Below, in pieces: positions 1 through 10,202 of a stretch of DNA of 64,000 nt (position 1 is the stretch's first letter; each line of letters starts with the position of its first letter). The stretch is from the NCBI GenBank assembly GCA_037501455.1, contig CM074860.1:24635001-24699000 (forward strand). Direction: 5' to 3'. This DNA is from Lantana camara (lineage: Eukaryota > Streptophyta > Magnoliopsida > Lamiales > Verbenaceae). Made by a program: the position numbers and the translations under genes. The notes under the pieces are model-generated. The model worked only from the letters and a program-made list of their open reading frames with translations. It had not been told where the DNA came from and made no database searches.

Positions 1-1788
1 AAAACAATAGTTGCAAAGAAAGCCATATTGTAGCATTCAAACGCTCACATTTTCATTTCACGTTTACTCATTGAATTCTTAACATAAAATTCATAAAAAT
101 ATCAAAATATATCATATATTATCAATTAATCAAGCATATAAATCAATCAAACCACATACGGGGTTTGAGGAAGTGGAAGGAAAGAAAGAAAATGGATTTG
201 AGCAAGTTTGGTGAAAGCTGACAGTTTTTCATATGCGCAAGCTGTAGAAAATGGAACATATCTCAATTTCTAGAAGTTATAATTAGGTTTTGTTTGTTAG
301 ATATCAAACTAGACAAACAGGGCTTTCTGAGGATATATAGCTTGAATTTTAGTTCAAAGCGATGTCAAAATGGCGAAGGTTTGAAGTTTGACGAAAGCAG
401 ATTTTCGATGAAGTGGTGACACCAAAATGGATCGATTATATCTCACAATAAAGGAATGATTTTAAGGTGTTTCGAGTTAGACAATGATCTAGACTTTAAT
501 AGGTTTAAGTGGTTAAAAATTTAGGTCAATCGGAGCTCATTTGTACAGGTAACGGAGAATGCAACCGAGATAGAAAAAGAATGAAAGGACAAAACGGTAG
601 ACGAACATTACAAGAGCAAAAGGAGGGGGGGTAACGGGGGTTACACTTTTCAAGGCGAAAATTGGGGGTTACCAGAGGCATGCGATTTTCTCCCCAACAA
701 AGGAATAAGGTAACGGAGGCTACCCCTAGAAATTTTTCCCCTGTTTCGGCATCTTCTTCTTCATAGTAAAACAAACACACACACACCTGTTCTTGGCAGC
801 TATGAATGCAGCAGAAAGATAACAACTTGGAAACATATTTAAGTATAAAATGGGTAAGAAGAAGGCAACAAATCATTCATACATTCACATATAATAACCG
901 AGCAAAAGAGGGAAAGGAAAGGATCAAACACTCATGCTTCATCTTCAACCTTAAGAAATCAAAGCTCCAGCAATGGCAACTTACCATATACTCAAACACC
1001 ATGAAAATACAAGTAATAAATACATTAAAGAAGGTCTTAGGTTCAGTTTTCATTCATCAATTCACAACAAATCCAAAGAATGAGCAAGAAGCTATGAAAT
1101 CTCTTAAACCCTTACTATTCATACAAAATTTCAAATCTATATCAAACCTAGCTAAAACTCTGAGATTCATGGATTAAAATGACCAAGAAATTGTGGAGAA
1201 AACAAATATACACTTACCTCTTGAGTATGATTGAGTTTGGAAGAGATTGGAGCTCAAAATCTCAAGAAAGGAATAGTATTCTTTTCTCCTTTAAATGGCT
1301 GAGATTATCTCTTTTTTCTTGCTTAGTTTGGTTGTGAGGGAGTAATGAGAGTGTAGGGTTATGTTTTGTTAAGGTGTGGGTCCAAGAATTAGGTAAATAG
1401 CTTGAGTATTGAGTGAGTTATGGTTAAAATGGTGAGATGTGGTCATTTAGGCGCGAGTTCGACTTTTCGGTGGAATTTCGGAGGTCCAAACGAGTTTAGA
1501 AAAATATAAGTCTTTTGACATTGTCTCCAAATCATCTATTTGAGTCCAACGGAGATGACGGAATTTGAATCCCAATTCCCGAGCTCAAGATATGTCGCCC
1601 GGAACCCAAGGTTCGCTAAAAGCCCATTAGCCCCTTTAGGTCCTGTCTCCCGAAAATGCATCAAAAGGCAAACCGAACAAGTTCCAATATATAAAACAAG
1701 CACATAATCAAGTTCATAACTCACATAATTCACAAAAATCAAAAATGAATTCGGGCGCAAATAGAGCAATATACAAGGCATATAATTC
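1..1788 (-). mobile_element. Antisense Ty3-gypsy LTR fragment (family A, copy 1)
   Basis: Non-coding long terminal repeat in reverse orientation, entering at the window edge and breaking off near 1788 before the LTR's sense start. Bases 1-830 recur at 8148-8968, and 1620-1788 recurs near 6450-6630, which shows it is repeat sequence. On the minus strand a good splice donor (GAG/GTAAGT) lies at 1218/1217, the position where other LTRs of this group have the first leader donor. A cluster of short inverted repeats lies downstream of that donor in the sense direction. Family assignment rests on structural match to complete LTRs in the window. The frames here are not genes. Confidence 0.75.
540..728 (-). 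repeat. Near-palindrome cluster, GGTAAC...GTTACC type
   Basis: About four degenerate copies of a 16-base inverted repeat near GGTAACGGGGGTTACC: around 548-565, 629-644, 663-675 and 709-727. They sit in the predicted first intron of the antisense LTR. The second LTR copy repeats the cluster at 8658-8846, with one perfect-arm unit at 8829-8844. Confidence 0.6.
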
Positions 1789-2445
1789 CGTCATAATCTA
1801 GAGTCACCTAAGTGTCGAGAGATTGATGGTCTGGCCAACCTTAGCATAATCTAGGATTACCTAAGTGTCGAGAGATTGATGGTAATTGTGATGTTTTCAT
1901 AACTAGTGGATTTAGGGTTTAAAGAGATTTATTTTCTAATCCATATAACTTGTAAATCTTAATCCATGCCAAGCTGCTATAATTAGATTTGCACTAGTCT
2001 TGATCATATGAATTCAATTGATTATTGATGATAGTGAGAACAACATTGAAATTAATTGAACACTCATTTATACTATGAAAAAGGATAATACGAATCTAAG
2101 TGACTAGGTTGTAGAATTGCACTTGTCAAACGAGTATTATATTGAATCATGCATGCGTAGTTGTTACTCCTCAGCCTAATTACTTTATTAAGTTTAATCC
2201 CCGTGTTTTGAATCAATTAATTGTGTTTCATTCTAGTTAATTGTTCAATTTCGTTTTAGTAGATAAATAACCAATTTGAATTCGTCCGGTCTTTAGATTA
2301 GAAAGAGATATTGAGTAGTGATTGATTTCCCTTCCCTGTGGGTATGATCCTGTTGTGCTACGCGTATATTGTCAGTGTAACTTGCACGATTGGTTTAACT
2401 TAAAATCACAACAACCCCAAGACTCGACAGACTCGAATTCCTGCC
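1789..2445. repeat. Segment B, copy 1 (unclassified repeat)
   Basis: About 650 bases nearly identical to 6781-7436. It contains a 38-base internal near-duplication (1793-1830 and 1846-1883) that the second copy lacks. The right part (around 2323-2345) has the phrase CCCTGTGGGTATGATCC, which resembles non-coding tails of some plant gypsy elements; that is only a resemblance. No coding capacity is visible. Confidence 0.6.
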
Positions 2446-2917
2446 TAGCACTCCAAACCTGTAAGAGAAAACTGAAACAAAATAGGGTTCAATCTTTAAG
2501 ATACCAGTGGGTATAAAATAGGGCTTAATAAAATAATATTTCGGGAAATAAACATACACACATGGAAGCTATAATCCCGTACGAGGTTTTGAAATATTTC
2601 CCAAGTGGGTGAAAACAAAGAAAACAATGCTCGGGATTATAACCATGAATTCCTTTATTCATTACATTCATAAGGTCATTGCGTGAGCCCGGAGAGTGGG
2701 CAAATTTTCCAACCTTCTCCTCGTGTGTGCAATATATATTCATTCATTACATTAGCGATCACACAACATTCATTCATTTGTTCATAATCATTCTTAGATA
2801 ACAATTACACCTTTTTCCCCCGGTTAGTGGACGTACTCGGCCAAAGCACCGTCCACCCATTCATTACGGCCAGTGGGGTACATGAATCCCAAAAGGCCTC
2901 AGCTCCCATTCCTCGCT
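2446..2917 (-). mobile_element. Antisense gypsy LTR fragment, left of the solo LTR insertion
   Basis: Matches the exon 3/intron 2 part of the antisense LTR at 41668 onward: the tract beginning TAGCACTCCAAAC (compare 42026) and the block around 2575-2660 (compare 42150-42230). It is interrupted at 2918-2922 by the solo LTR and resumes at 6012. Confidence 0.7.
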
Positions 2918-4041
2918 AATCTTGTGACGCCCCGTCCGATAAATCGTACAGGTATGCGTCGCGAGAGAGTTTACCTTACGCACTTATGTGATTTAATTTC
3001 CTTTTTATGTGTTTAATTCCAACTTTGATTGAAAATGTGACTTAATTGACTAAAATCCAAAATGGTCAAATATGAATTCTTGTATGACAACTAAGGAATG
3101 GAACTTGGATGTATTTAAATTAATTTTCGGAGTTGGATTTAAAGAGGACTTCGACCTATTTGTGTGTTTTGGGTCTAACTTAAGTTAGGTGAGTTTGGGT
3201 CATTCGAGACCAATATGAGCTCGGGAATTCGAATTCGAATTCCGACACCACCATTGGACTTAATTCGGTGATTTGGGCCCCATGGAATTTACTTTATATT
3301 TTTCGAAAACCGTTTAGACCTTAAACCTTTTAATCTTGACCTATTGGGCCGAAAGTCATTCATTTGAGCCCAAATCCTAATATAGACTCTAGCCTCATTT
3401 TATATCTTGAAACCCTAACCTAAATCCCCTTTCTCATTTCACTTCAAACCTCAAAATAGCCTCATTGTGACAGCCATGGAGAAGCTTCGAGAGAGGATGA
3501 AGACTTAAGCCATTCCACACCTTCAAGAGCTCATATCTCCCTCGTTTCTTCATCATTACAAGAGCCAAGGTAAGCTACGAATTTCCTTGATGTGTATTTC
3601 ATTTCTATCCATGAATCCTAGCATGAAATTGAATGTATGAGCTTGTATGAGAAAGTCTTGTGAAAATGGTGATTTATACCCAACTTGAAGAATATGACTC
3701 TAATGGTGAATCCTTGAGTTCTTGAGCGTGAATATGTGTTTCTCCTTGTTGAATATGTGCTATAGTTGTTGATGGTATGATAGGGAGTGAGTTTAGATGC
3801 ATCTTGCCATGATTGAAGCTTCATTTTCATGAAAATGGGTTATATGAGTTTTGGCCAAAATCACCCTTGTTCTTGAGCATAATTGATATTTATGTGATAA
3901 ACATGATTTATGTGATAATATATATGATTTTCGTGGAAATTTTATGGTTTAAATGGTGTGAAATCGGCCATTTTTTTGCCATGGTTATCTTCTCCCCGAA
4001 GCTTGTTTGAATCTGCACAAGACAGACGCCTAGATCTGGCC

Positions 4042-4232
4042 GGAACGGCCGTTCCCATTCAGGCCATGAGCCCGGAATGGCCCTTCCCAGCCAGGGCTGA
4101 CGTCAGCACCGAAGATGGGAAGGACCGTTCCCATTTAAGCCTTGTGCTGGGAACGACCGTTTCCACCTTCGCTGGAGAGGTTGCGGGAAGGACCGTTCCC
4201 ATGCAAGGCTATGCGTGGGAATGGCCGTTCCC
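4042..4232 (+). repeat. Six near-palindromes of GGGAACGGCCGTTCCC type
   Basis: Units at 4042-4055 (perfect 14-base palindrome), 4074-4087, 4117-4132, 4149-4164, 4185-4200 and 4217-4232. They vary mainly at the bases next to the central GGCC. All lie inside the predicted intron 1 of the solo LTR, about 1.1-1.3 kb from its start. Antisense LTR pieces at 47711-47948 and 58932-59080 carry clusters of the same motif. Confidence 0.9.
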
Positions 4233-4560
4233 AGGCCTTTGTGCCCCCTCTATGCATACTTGTCCGTGGTTGCTTGATCTGTTTAATTGAATGAATTCAT
4301 GTGAATACTTGTCTTTTCCGTGTAGGCTTATTCTGTTTGATTTGATTTATGAATTATATGCTATGATATGACTCTAATTGCATTTCCAAACTTTAAACAC
4401 CTCATTTAATTGCGTAGTTTGAATGAATACTTGGATTATGCTATGTGACCTACTCGATGCTCATCATTCTATAATGCATACCATTCATGCTTATGCTCGC
4501 CATGTGTCTTACTTGGTTCATATAGAGTCTAAGTCTGGGTTTCTGTATGTCTTGTCATAG

Positions 4561-4633
4561 AGTTTGGTGGTACCGGTGGGCCCGAGGTTTAGAGTGTTTG
4601 GCCCTTCACACTCTCAGACTCTACTTGCACAAG
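4561..4633 (+). other. Predicted LTR leader exon 2 (73 nt)
   Basis: Bounded by CTTGTCATAG/AG on the left and CAAG/GTGAGG on the right. Same-length exons with matching borders can be drawn in the LTRs at 32403 (72 nt) and 26780 (72 nt). The downstream intron (4634-5461, 828 nt) ends in TTTAGTTTGCAG. No RNA evidence is available here. Confidence 0.5.
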
Positions 4634-5421
4634 GTGAGGTTTAGGATTTTGTATAGTTATGCGACCTATGGCCTTTACATGCTGATTTCTACCCCTGTAT
4701 GCGAGTATACCTTATTATATATATGTATGTGTGGATATGATATGTTTATGACCTTGCGTGGGTTGGGAGCCTTCGTGGCTTAAATTCTACAACGTAGGGA
4801 TATGTATAAAAACCAGTTTTTGAGGCATATGTAGGCCATTTTGGAAAATTCAGTTGGGTTATAATTCTGTAGCGAGTTGGCCATGATATATAGCACCTGT
4901 TCTATTCTATCTTGTTATGGATCCAAGGAGCTACGGGTAATGGGTCCCCCAGGACGGTTAAGGCCGTCGGGGTTCCAACCATGTGCGTAGTTCCATTTGA
5001 GATATCATTGCGCGAATCAGGGAGATAGGGGAGGTATGATATCTTGAGCCTTCGGCTAAGGCCGGGGAGGGCACTTGCGGGTTCGCTACCCCTTGTGAGT
5101 CTTTCTATTATAGATAGTTAGGGCCAACGTGTGGCTCTTCTATCATTAGAGTAGAGGATGGATTGATTTTTGCTTTATGTCCTGAGGAGTAAAGGTTGGA
5201 AGCTCGTACTCGCCGAGCATGTGTTCTATTTTGTTATGGATTTATGAATCGGGATAGAGTCTTTCTGGAAAAATGGTTTCTAAACTTATATCTATATCTA
5301 TTTGGGTTATTTCGAAATGTTTTGGTATGCAACACCTATCCTCGATTCATGAGTCCAGCCCTTCATTATGTGCTATGCTCTATATATATATATTGTGGGT
5401 GTGTGTTAGCCCCCTCACTCG

Positions 5422-5435
5422 GTCAGTTGACTGAC
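5422..5435 (+). promoter_or_regulatory. Conserved hairpin before predicted leader acceptor
   Basis: GTCAGT-TG-ACTGAC, a perfect 6-bp stem following CCCCCTCACTCG, 26 bases before the TTTGCAG acceptor. Equivalent hairpins occur at the same place in the LTRs at 12846, 34561, 46600 (minus strand) and 63775. Confidence 0.55.
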
Positions 5436-6016
5436 ACCTCATTTTATCTTTTAGTTTGCAGGATTCCTTTTGGCTTGAGCTAGGCGGAAGTGAGTCTTCG
5501 GAGTCACACTTGTCAGTCTAGTTGGTGTTAGGATGCATTTTTCGCATACTTTACTTATGTTATGTATTTATGTTTCACACTTGAGGGTTATGTTTATGTT
5601 CTACTTAGACTTAAACCCGTGTGGGGTTAGAAAGCTAGTATTTGGATGTTATTAGATATTGATGATACTTATGCAGTTTATTATGTTGGATTATGAACTG
5701 ATATTCGGGACTAGGTATCTATGCTAGTTGAACCCGTCACCTGTTATGTATGTTGATATTCGGGATTAGGTATCTATGTTAGTTTAACCCATCAATTGTT
5801 TGGTATGTTGATTTAATTGCTTCCGCTATCTGTTGATGAATGTTTTTAATTGCTTCCGCACTCTGAGTTTGTCGAGTTAGATCCGCCTAGCCTAGTTCGT
5901 GAGTTGGTCTCCCGTTCGCTATGATTTGGATTCGGGCATGGACTACCTATTTCATGACCGGGTCTGGGTCCTAGTGCGGGGGATATGGTATCCTCCGTCT
6001 GGGGTGCTACAAATCT

Positions 6017-6780
6017 CCTAGCGAGGGTCGGTATCACCGAAGTTTGGTTGGAACTAGTGCAAGGGATCACCGTCGGCCCTTGCCTCCCCGGATAGCCACA
6101 CGCACAAAGTTCCTGGGCTCGTACTTGCATTCATGTTCTCGCCAAAAATCATTAGGTAAGGATACATAAAATAAAAGGCTTTACGTTCGAAATCATTTAC
6201 TTTTAAAAAGACTCGATATATATACAATTTAGCTCAAAGCTTTACACATTCGATATATCGGGTCGAGTTAGCTAATAGAAGAGAAACCCTCCTGTTACAC
6301 CTTACCGAACAATACCAAAAGAAAGAAAGACTTGAAGATAGCCTATGAACCCGATACGTCTCCGCCCTAAAGAAAACTGCACAAGAAATAACACGAAATT
6401 TGAACCCAAATTGTCGATACGAGTTCAACAGAGATAACGAAATTTGTAAAAGCCCATTAGCCACTTTAGGTCCCATCTCCCGAAAATGAATCAAAAGGTA
6501 AACCGAACAAGTTCCAAAATATAAAACAAGCACATAATCAAGTTCATAACTCATATAATTCACACATATCAAAATTTCACAAAAATCGAAAATGAATTCG
6601 GGCGCAAATAGAGAAAAATACAAGGCATATAAGCTTAAACTTCCAAAATCAATTTCATACTTAAACAAATAAATTTAAATAAACACATAAGTATTTAATA
6701 TATCAAATAATCACATAATTAAATAATTAAATTGTGCACATTCTAGTGTACCTGATAGTCCGAACAATCGGGATGTTACA
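6017..6780 (-). mobile_element. Antisense gypsy LTR fragment reaching the LTR sense start
   Basis: Continues the LTR interrupted at 2917 and ends in CGGGATGTTACA at 6780, the reverse complement of an LTR start (TGTAACATCCCG). An internal deletion near 6395-6430 removes intron 1 and the palindrome cluster: the sequence jumps from the exon 2 region (the run starting GTCTCCGCCCTAAAG at 6358) to the start-proximal block shared with 1620-1788. Confidence 0.75.
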
Positions 6781-7436
6781 AATTCTTACTTGTGAAAACT
6801 CGGTTTAAATTAATTGCGATGGTCTGGCCAACTTTAGCATAATCTAGGATTACCTAAGTGTCGAGAGATTGATGGTAATTGTGATGTTTTCATAACTAGT
6901 GGATTTAGGGTTTAAAGAGATTTCATTTCTAATCCATATAACTTGTAAATCTTATTCCATGCCAAGCTGCTATAATTAGATTTGCACTAGTCTTGATCAT
7001 ATGACTTCAATTGATTATTGATGATAGTGAGAACAACGTTGAAATTAATTGAACACTCATTTGTACTATGAAAAAGAATAATACGAATCTAAGTGACTAG
7101 GTTGTAGAAGTGCACTTGTCAAACGAGTATTATATTGGATCATGTATGCGTAGTTGTTACTCCCTGGCCTAATTAGTTTATTGAGTTTAATCCGCGTGTT
7201 TTGAATCAGTTAATTGTGTTTCATTCTAGTTAATTGTTCAATTTCGTTTTAGTAGATAAATAACCAATTTGAATTCGTCCGGTCTTTAGATTAGAAAGAG
7301 ATATTGAGTAGTGATTGATTTCCCTTCCCTGTGGGTACGATCCTATTGTGCTACGCGTATATTGTCAGTATAACTTGCACGATTGGTTTAACTTAAAATC
7401 ACAACAACCCCAAGACTCGACAGACACGAATTCCCG
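6781..7436. repeat. Segment B, copy 2
   Basis: Second copy of the 1789-2445 segment, directly after the antisense LTR end at 6780. It lacks the 38-base internal duplication of copy 1. Its right border joins an antisense LTR piece at a different LTR position than copy 1 does; both joints fall near the shared string GAATTCC(C/T)GCCT. Confidence 0.6.
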
Positions 7437-7643
7437 CCTTGCTAATTTCCTAGCGATGGCCGGTATCACCGTAGTTTGGTTGGAACTAGTGCAAGGGATC
7501 ACTGTCGGCCCTTGCCTCCCCGGATAGCCACATACACAAAGTTCCTGGGCCCGTGCTTGCATTCATGTTCTTGCCAAAATCATTAGGTAAGGATACATAA
7601 AATAAAATGCTTTACGTTCGAAATCATTTACTTTTAAAAAGAC

Positions 7644-7645
<2 letters not shown>

Positions 7646-7699
<54 letters not shown>
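7646..7699. repeat. (AT)n microsatellite
   Basis: About 27 uninterrupted AT units inside the antisense LTR. The related position at 6215 has only a short run, so the expansion is specific to this copy. Confidence 0.95.
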
Positions 7700-7703
<4 letters not shown>

Positions 7704-8657
7704 AGCTCAAAGCTTTACACATTAGATATATCGGGTCGAGTTAGGTAATAGAAGAATAACCCACCTTGTACACCTTACCGAACAATCCAAAAGAAAGAAA
7801 GACTTAAAGATAATCTATGAACCCAGCACGTCTCCGCCCTGAAGAAAATTGCACAAGAAATAACACGGTGCATTCGTGAGACTCAAGACTCCATACAAAC
7901 TATATATGATGCACGGTAATGCTTTAACATGATATGATATGCATAAGTGGTAACAATGTGCTATGGAATGTTCATATGCACAATTAATGCCATTTAGACA
8001 GGTAAACAATTTAATCTTTCATTACACGAATAGATCGTGTTCGTTCATTATCCTTCATTCATTCGTTCAATTCATAACACATCATAATACATTTTAACAA
8101 TGCTAGGAATTAATTTAAGATGAAAGGAATCCATTAACACATAAAGAAAACAATAGTTGCAAAGAAAGCGATATTATAGCATTTAAACGTTCACATTTTC
8201 ATTTCACGTTTACTCATTGAATTCTTAACATAAAATTCATAAAAATATCAAAATATATCATATATTATCAATTAATCAAGCATATAAGTCAATCAAACCA
8301 GATACGGGGTTTGAGGAAGTGGAAGGAAAGAAAGAAAATGGATTTGAGCAAGTTTGGTGAAAGCTGACAGTTTTTCATAAGCGCAAGCTGTAGAAAATGG
8401 AACATATCTCAATTTCTAGAAGCTATAATTAGGTTTTGTTTGTTGGATATGAAACTAGACAAATTTAAAGCGATGTCAAAATGGCGAAGGTTTGAAGTTT
8501 GATGAAAGCAGATTTTCGATGAAGTGGTGACACCAAAATGGATCGATTATATCTCACAATAAAGGAATGATTTTAAGGTGTTTCGAATTAGACAATGATC
8601 TAGACTTTAATAGGTTTAAGTGGTTAAAAATTTAGGTCAATCGGAGCTCATTTGTAC

Positions 8658-8846
8658 AGGTAACGAAGAATGCAACCGAGATAGAAAAAGAATGAAAGGA
8701 CAAAACAGTAGACGAACATTACAAGAGCAAAAGGAAGGGGGGGGGGGGGGGTAACGGGGGTTACACTTTTCAAGGAGAAAATTGGGGGTTACCAGAGGCA
8801 GGCGATTTTCTCCCCAACAAAGGAACAAGGTAACGGGGGTTACCCC
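8658..8846 (-). repeat. Near-palindrome cluster with a 15-base G run
   Basis: Second copy of the 540-728 cluster. A homopolymer of 15 G (8737-8751) precedes GTAACGGGGGTTAC; the first copy has 7 G. The unit at 8829-8844, GGTAACGGGGGTTACC, has perfectly paired 6-base arms. Confidence 0.8.
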
Positions 8847-8968
8847 TAGAAATTTTCACTCTGTTTCGGCATCTTCTTCTTCATAGTAAAACAAACACAC
8901 TCACACACACAAACACACACCAGTTCTTGGCAGCCATGAATGCAGCAGAAAGACAACAACTTGGAAAC

Positions 8969-9432
8969 ATATATATACATATACATATATCAATAAGTTA
9001 TTATACCCCCCTTCACTTAGTCACTTTGACTAACCCTCTCGCCTATTTTAAAATGCATGATTTCAGGAATCAATGAACGACAACTAGAGGTATCTTGAAG
9101 CACTACAACCATAGGTTGGATCCGATCCTAAGAGTACATTTTGTTGAGCCTACTCTCTGTAGAAACAAACCATTTCATACTTTGTCCTTGCATGTCAACC
9201 TGTTGTACTCTTTTGCGAACTACTTTGATCAATAATGATAATCCTTGCTCATTGTACGTTATCCTCCCCGTTCATAGGTAAAGTTGAATCTCTTTATCTT
9301 CCGCTGCACTGTGACATATACTCCATTCATATATTATCCTGACCGTTCGCCGTAGTATTTCCTGAATGTTGGGTCTAACCTCCACTCAGGGAGTATTGCG
9401 GTGCGGGGTTGTAGTGTTGGGGAGGCACTACA
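8969..9432 (+). mobile_element. Array LTR 1 (5'-truncated)
   Basis: Only the last 460 bases remain, starting in the TA-rich microsatellite that every array LTR has at this point. It shares three diagnostic variants with LTR 3 rather than its neighbour LTR 2: GCACTACAACC, TTTTGTTGAG and terminal GGCACTACA. Confidence 0.9.
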
Positions 9433-10202
9433 ATTAAATTGGTATCAGAGCCCCAGGTTGCGGAAATCTGGGGTTCATGGTTCATAGAGTCTCATAAGTA
9501 TTCTTAGTGCTTAAATTGTGATCAATCACTGTTGGGGCGGCCGACCAGCATGTGATTTGTTACAATTGTAAGTACTAAACCCTTCCTCGATCAAGTCGAG
9601 TATACAGTCTTAATCCACACCAAATCCCGAGTTCTATCAAATCCTTCAATTATCAAATTCTTGGTAGATTCAGTTACAAGATCTACATCTCTTTCATCAT
9701 ACTAGTATTCCTAACTCATGGAAGCACTTCACTTATACTTTCTAATTTGTTCAAATCTTAAGTTATTAGAATTACTTCAAGATACCAGTAGGAACAAAAA
9801 CTAACTTATTAATTTCCTGTGCCTTTATATATGTTTTATCTTCGCTAAGGAAGTTGTGTCTGTTAATTGCTATTACTTGGAAATTTTAATTTTGTGATCA
9901 TCTGCACATCATTCTCTACTACCATTCATTATATTATCTCTATAAGGGTGGTTGCAGTTTAAAATTGTCATCCCCAAAGTTGTTAAAGGTATGTATTCTA
10001 AACACGCCAGTTACTGATCCAGGCGCCATGCATCACTTATGTGCGCATTTAAATTTCTTACTTGAACAATTACCTTATGTGATTAAAGTAAGTCCTCCTT
10101 TGGAAACCTGTCTTATCACGAATGGAGGATACCAAAATTACTTAAAGTTATTATGAAACATGAGGAGAATCTGAGGACAGATTCTTTTTAAGGGGGAAGG
10201 AT
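9433..10202 (+). mobile_element. Array internal domain 1 (PBS, protease relic, PPT)
   Basis: 770 bases between two LTRs. PBS TGGTATCAGAGC (9440-9451) matches the 3' end of initiator tRNA-Met, and the polypurine tract AAGGGGGAAGGA (10190-10201) sits one base before the next LTR. gag, RT, RNase H and integrase are absent, so movement would need proteins from another element. Confidence 0.92.
9965..10156 (+). pseudogene. Gypsy aspartic protease relic, unit 1
   Basis: A 63-codon open frame without an ATG at its left edge. Residues 18-22 read DPGAM, followed by HHLCAHL, then LPYVIKVSPPLETCLITN. This resembles the gypsy protease core D(S/T/P)GATHSF...LP(F/Y)V(L/I)KVSTPLG. The gypsy element at 36362 in this window has DPGATHS at the equivalent place. 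The catalytic Asp is present. The flap and the second conserved LG(M/I)DWL block are missing, so it cannot be a working protease. It most likely survives because it was trapped between PBS and PPT when the rest of the internal region was deleted. Confidence 0.6.

Larger units (their letters stand above)
2923..6011 (+). mobile_element. Intact solo LTR of a Ty3-gypsy element, sense orientation
   Basis: 3,089-bp repeat starting TGTGACGCCCCG and ending GGGGTGCTACA, so it has TG...CA ends with imperfect terminal inverted repeats. It is flanked by a perfect 5-bp target-site duplication, AATCT (2918-2922 and 6012-6016). Removing it restores the continuous antisense LTR sequence seen at 42595 (CTCGCTAAATCTCCTAG). 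No PBS, PPT or coding domain follows, so this is a solo LTR left by LTR-LTR recombination. Predicted leader structure: donor AAG/GTAAGC at 3569/3570; acceptor TCATAG/AG at 4560/4561; donor AAG/GTGAGG at 4633/4634; acceptor TTTGCAG/G at 5461/5462. Intact ends and duplication suggest a fairly recent insertion. Confidence 0.93.
7437..8968 (-). mobile_element. Antisense gypsy LTR fragment (family A, copy 2)
   Basis: Runs from the intron 2 part of the LTR through the palindrome cluster and stops at about 8968, where the tandem array begins inside an AT-rich run. 8148-8968 matches 1-830, but about 38 bases present near 320-356 are missing at 8461-8468. Confidence 0.75.

Noticed and set aside
2322..2516. 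Frame repeated at 7315-7527 as a conserved small protein
   Set aside because: It is shared only because segment B is duplicated; the two frames diverge at the segment border.
4042..4232. CRISPR-like array
   Set aside because: Units are palindromic, irregularly spaced and variable, there is no leader or cas gene, and the DNA is plant nuclear.
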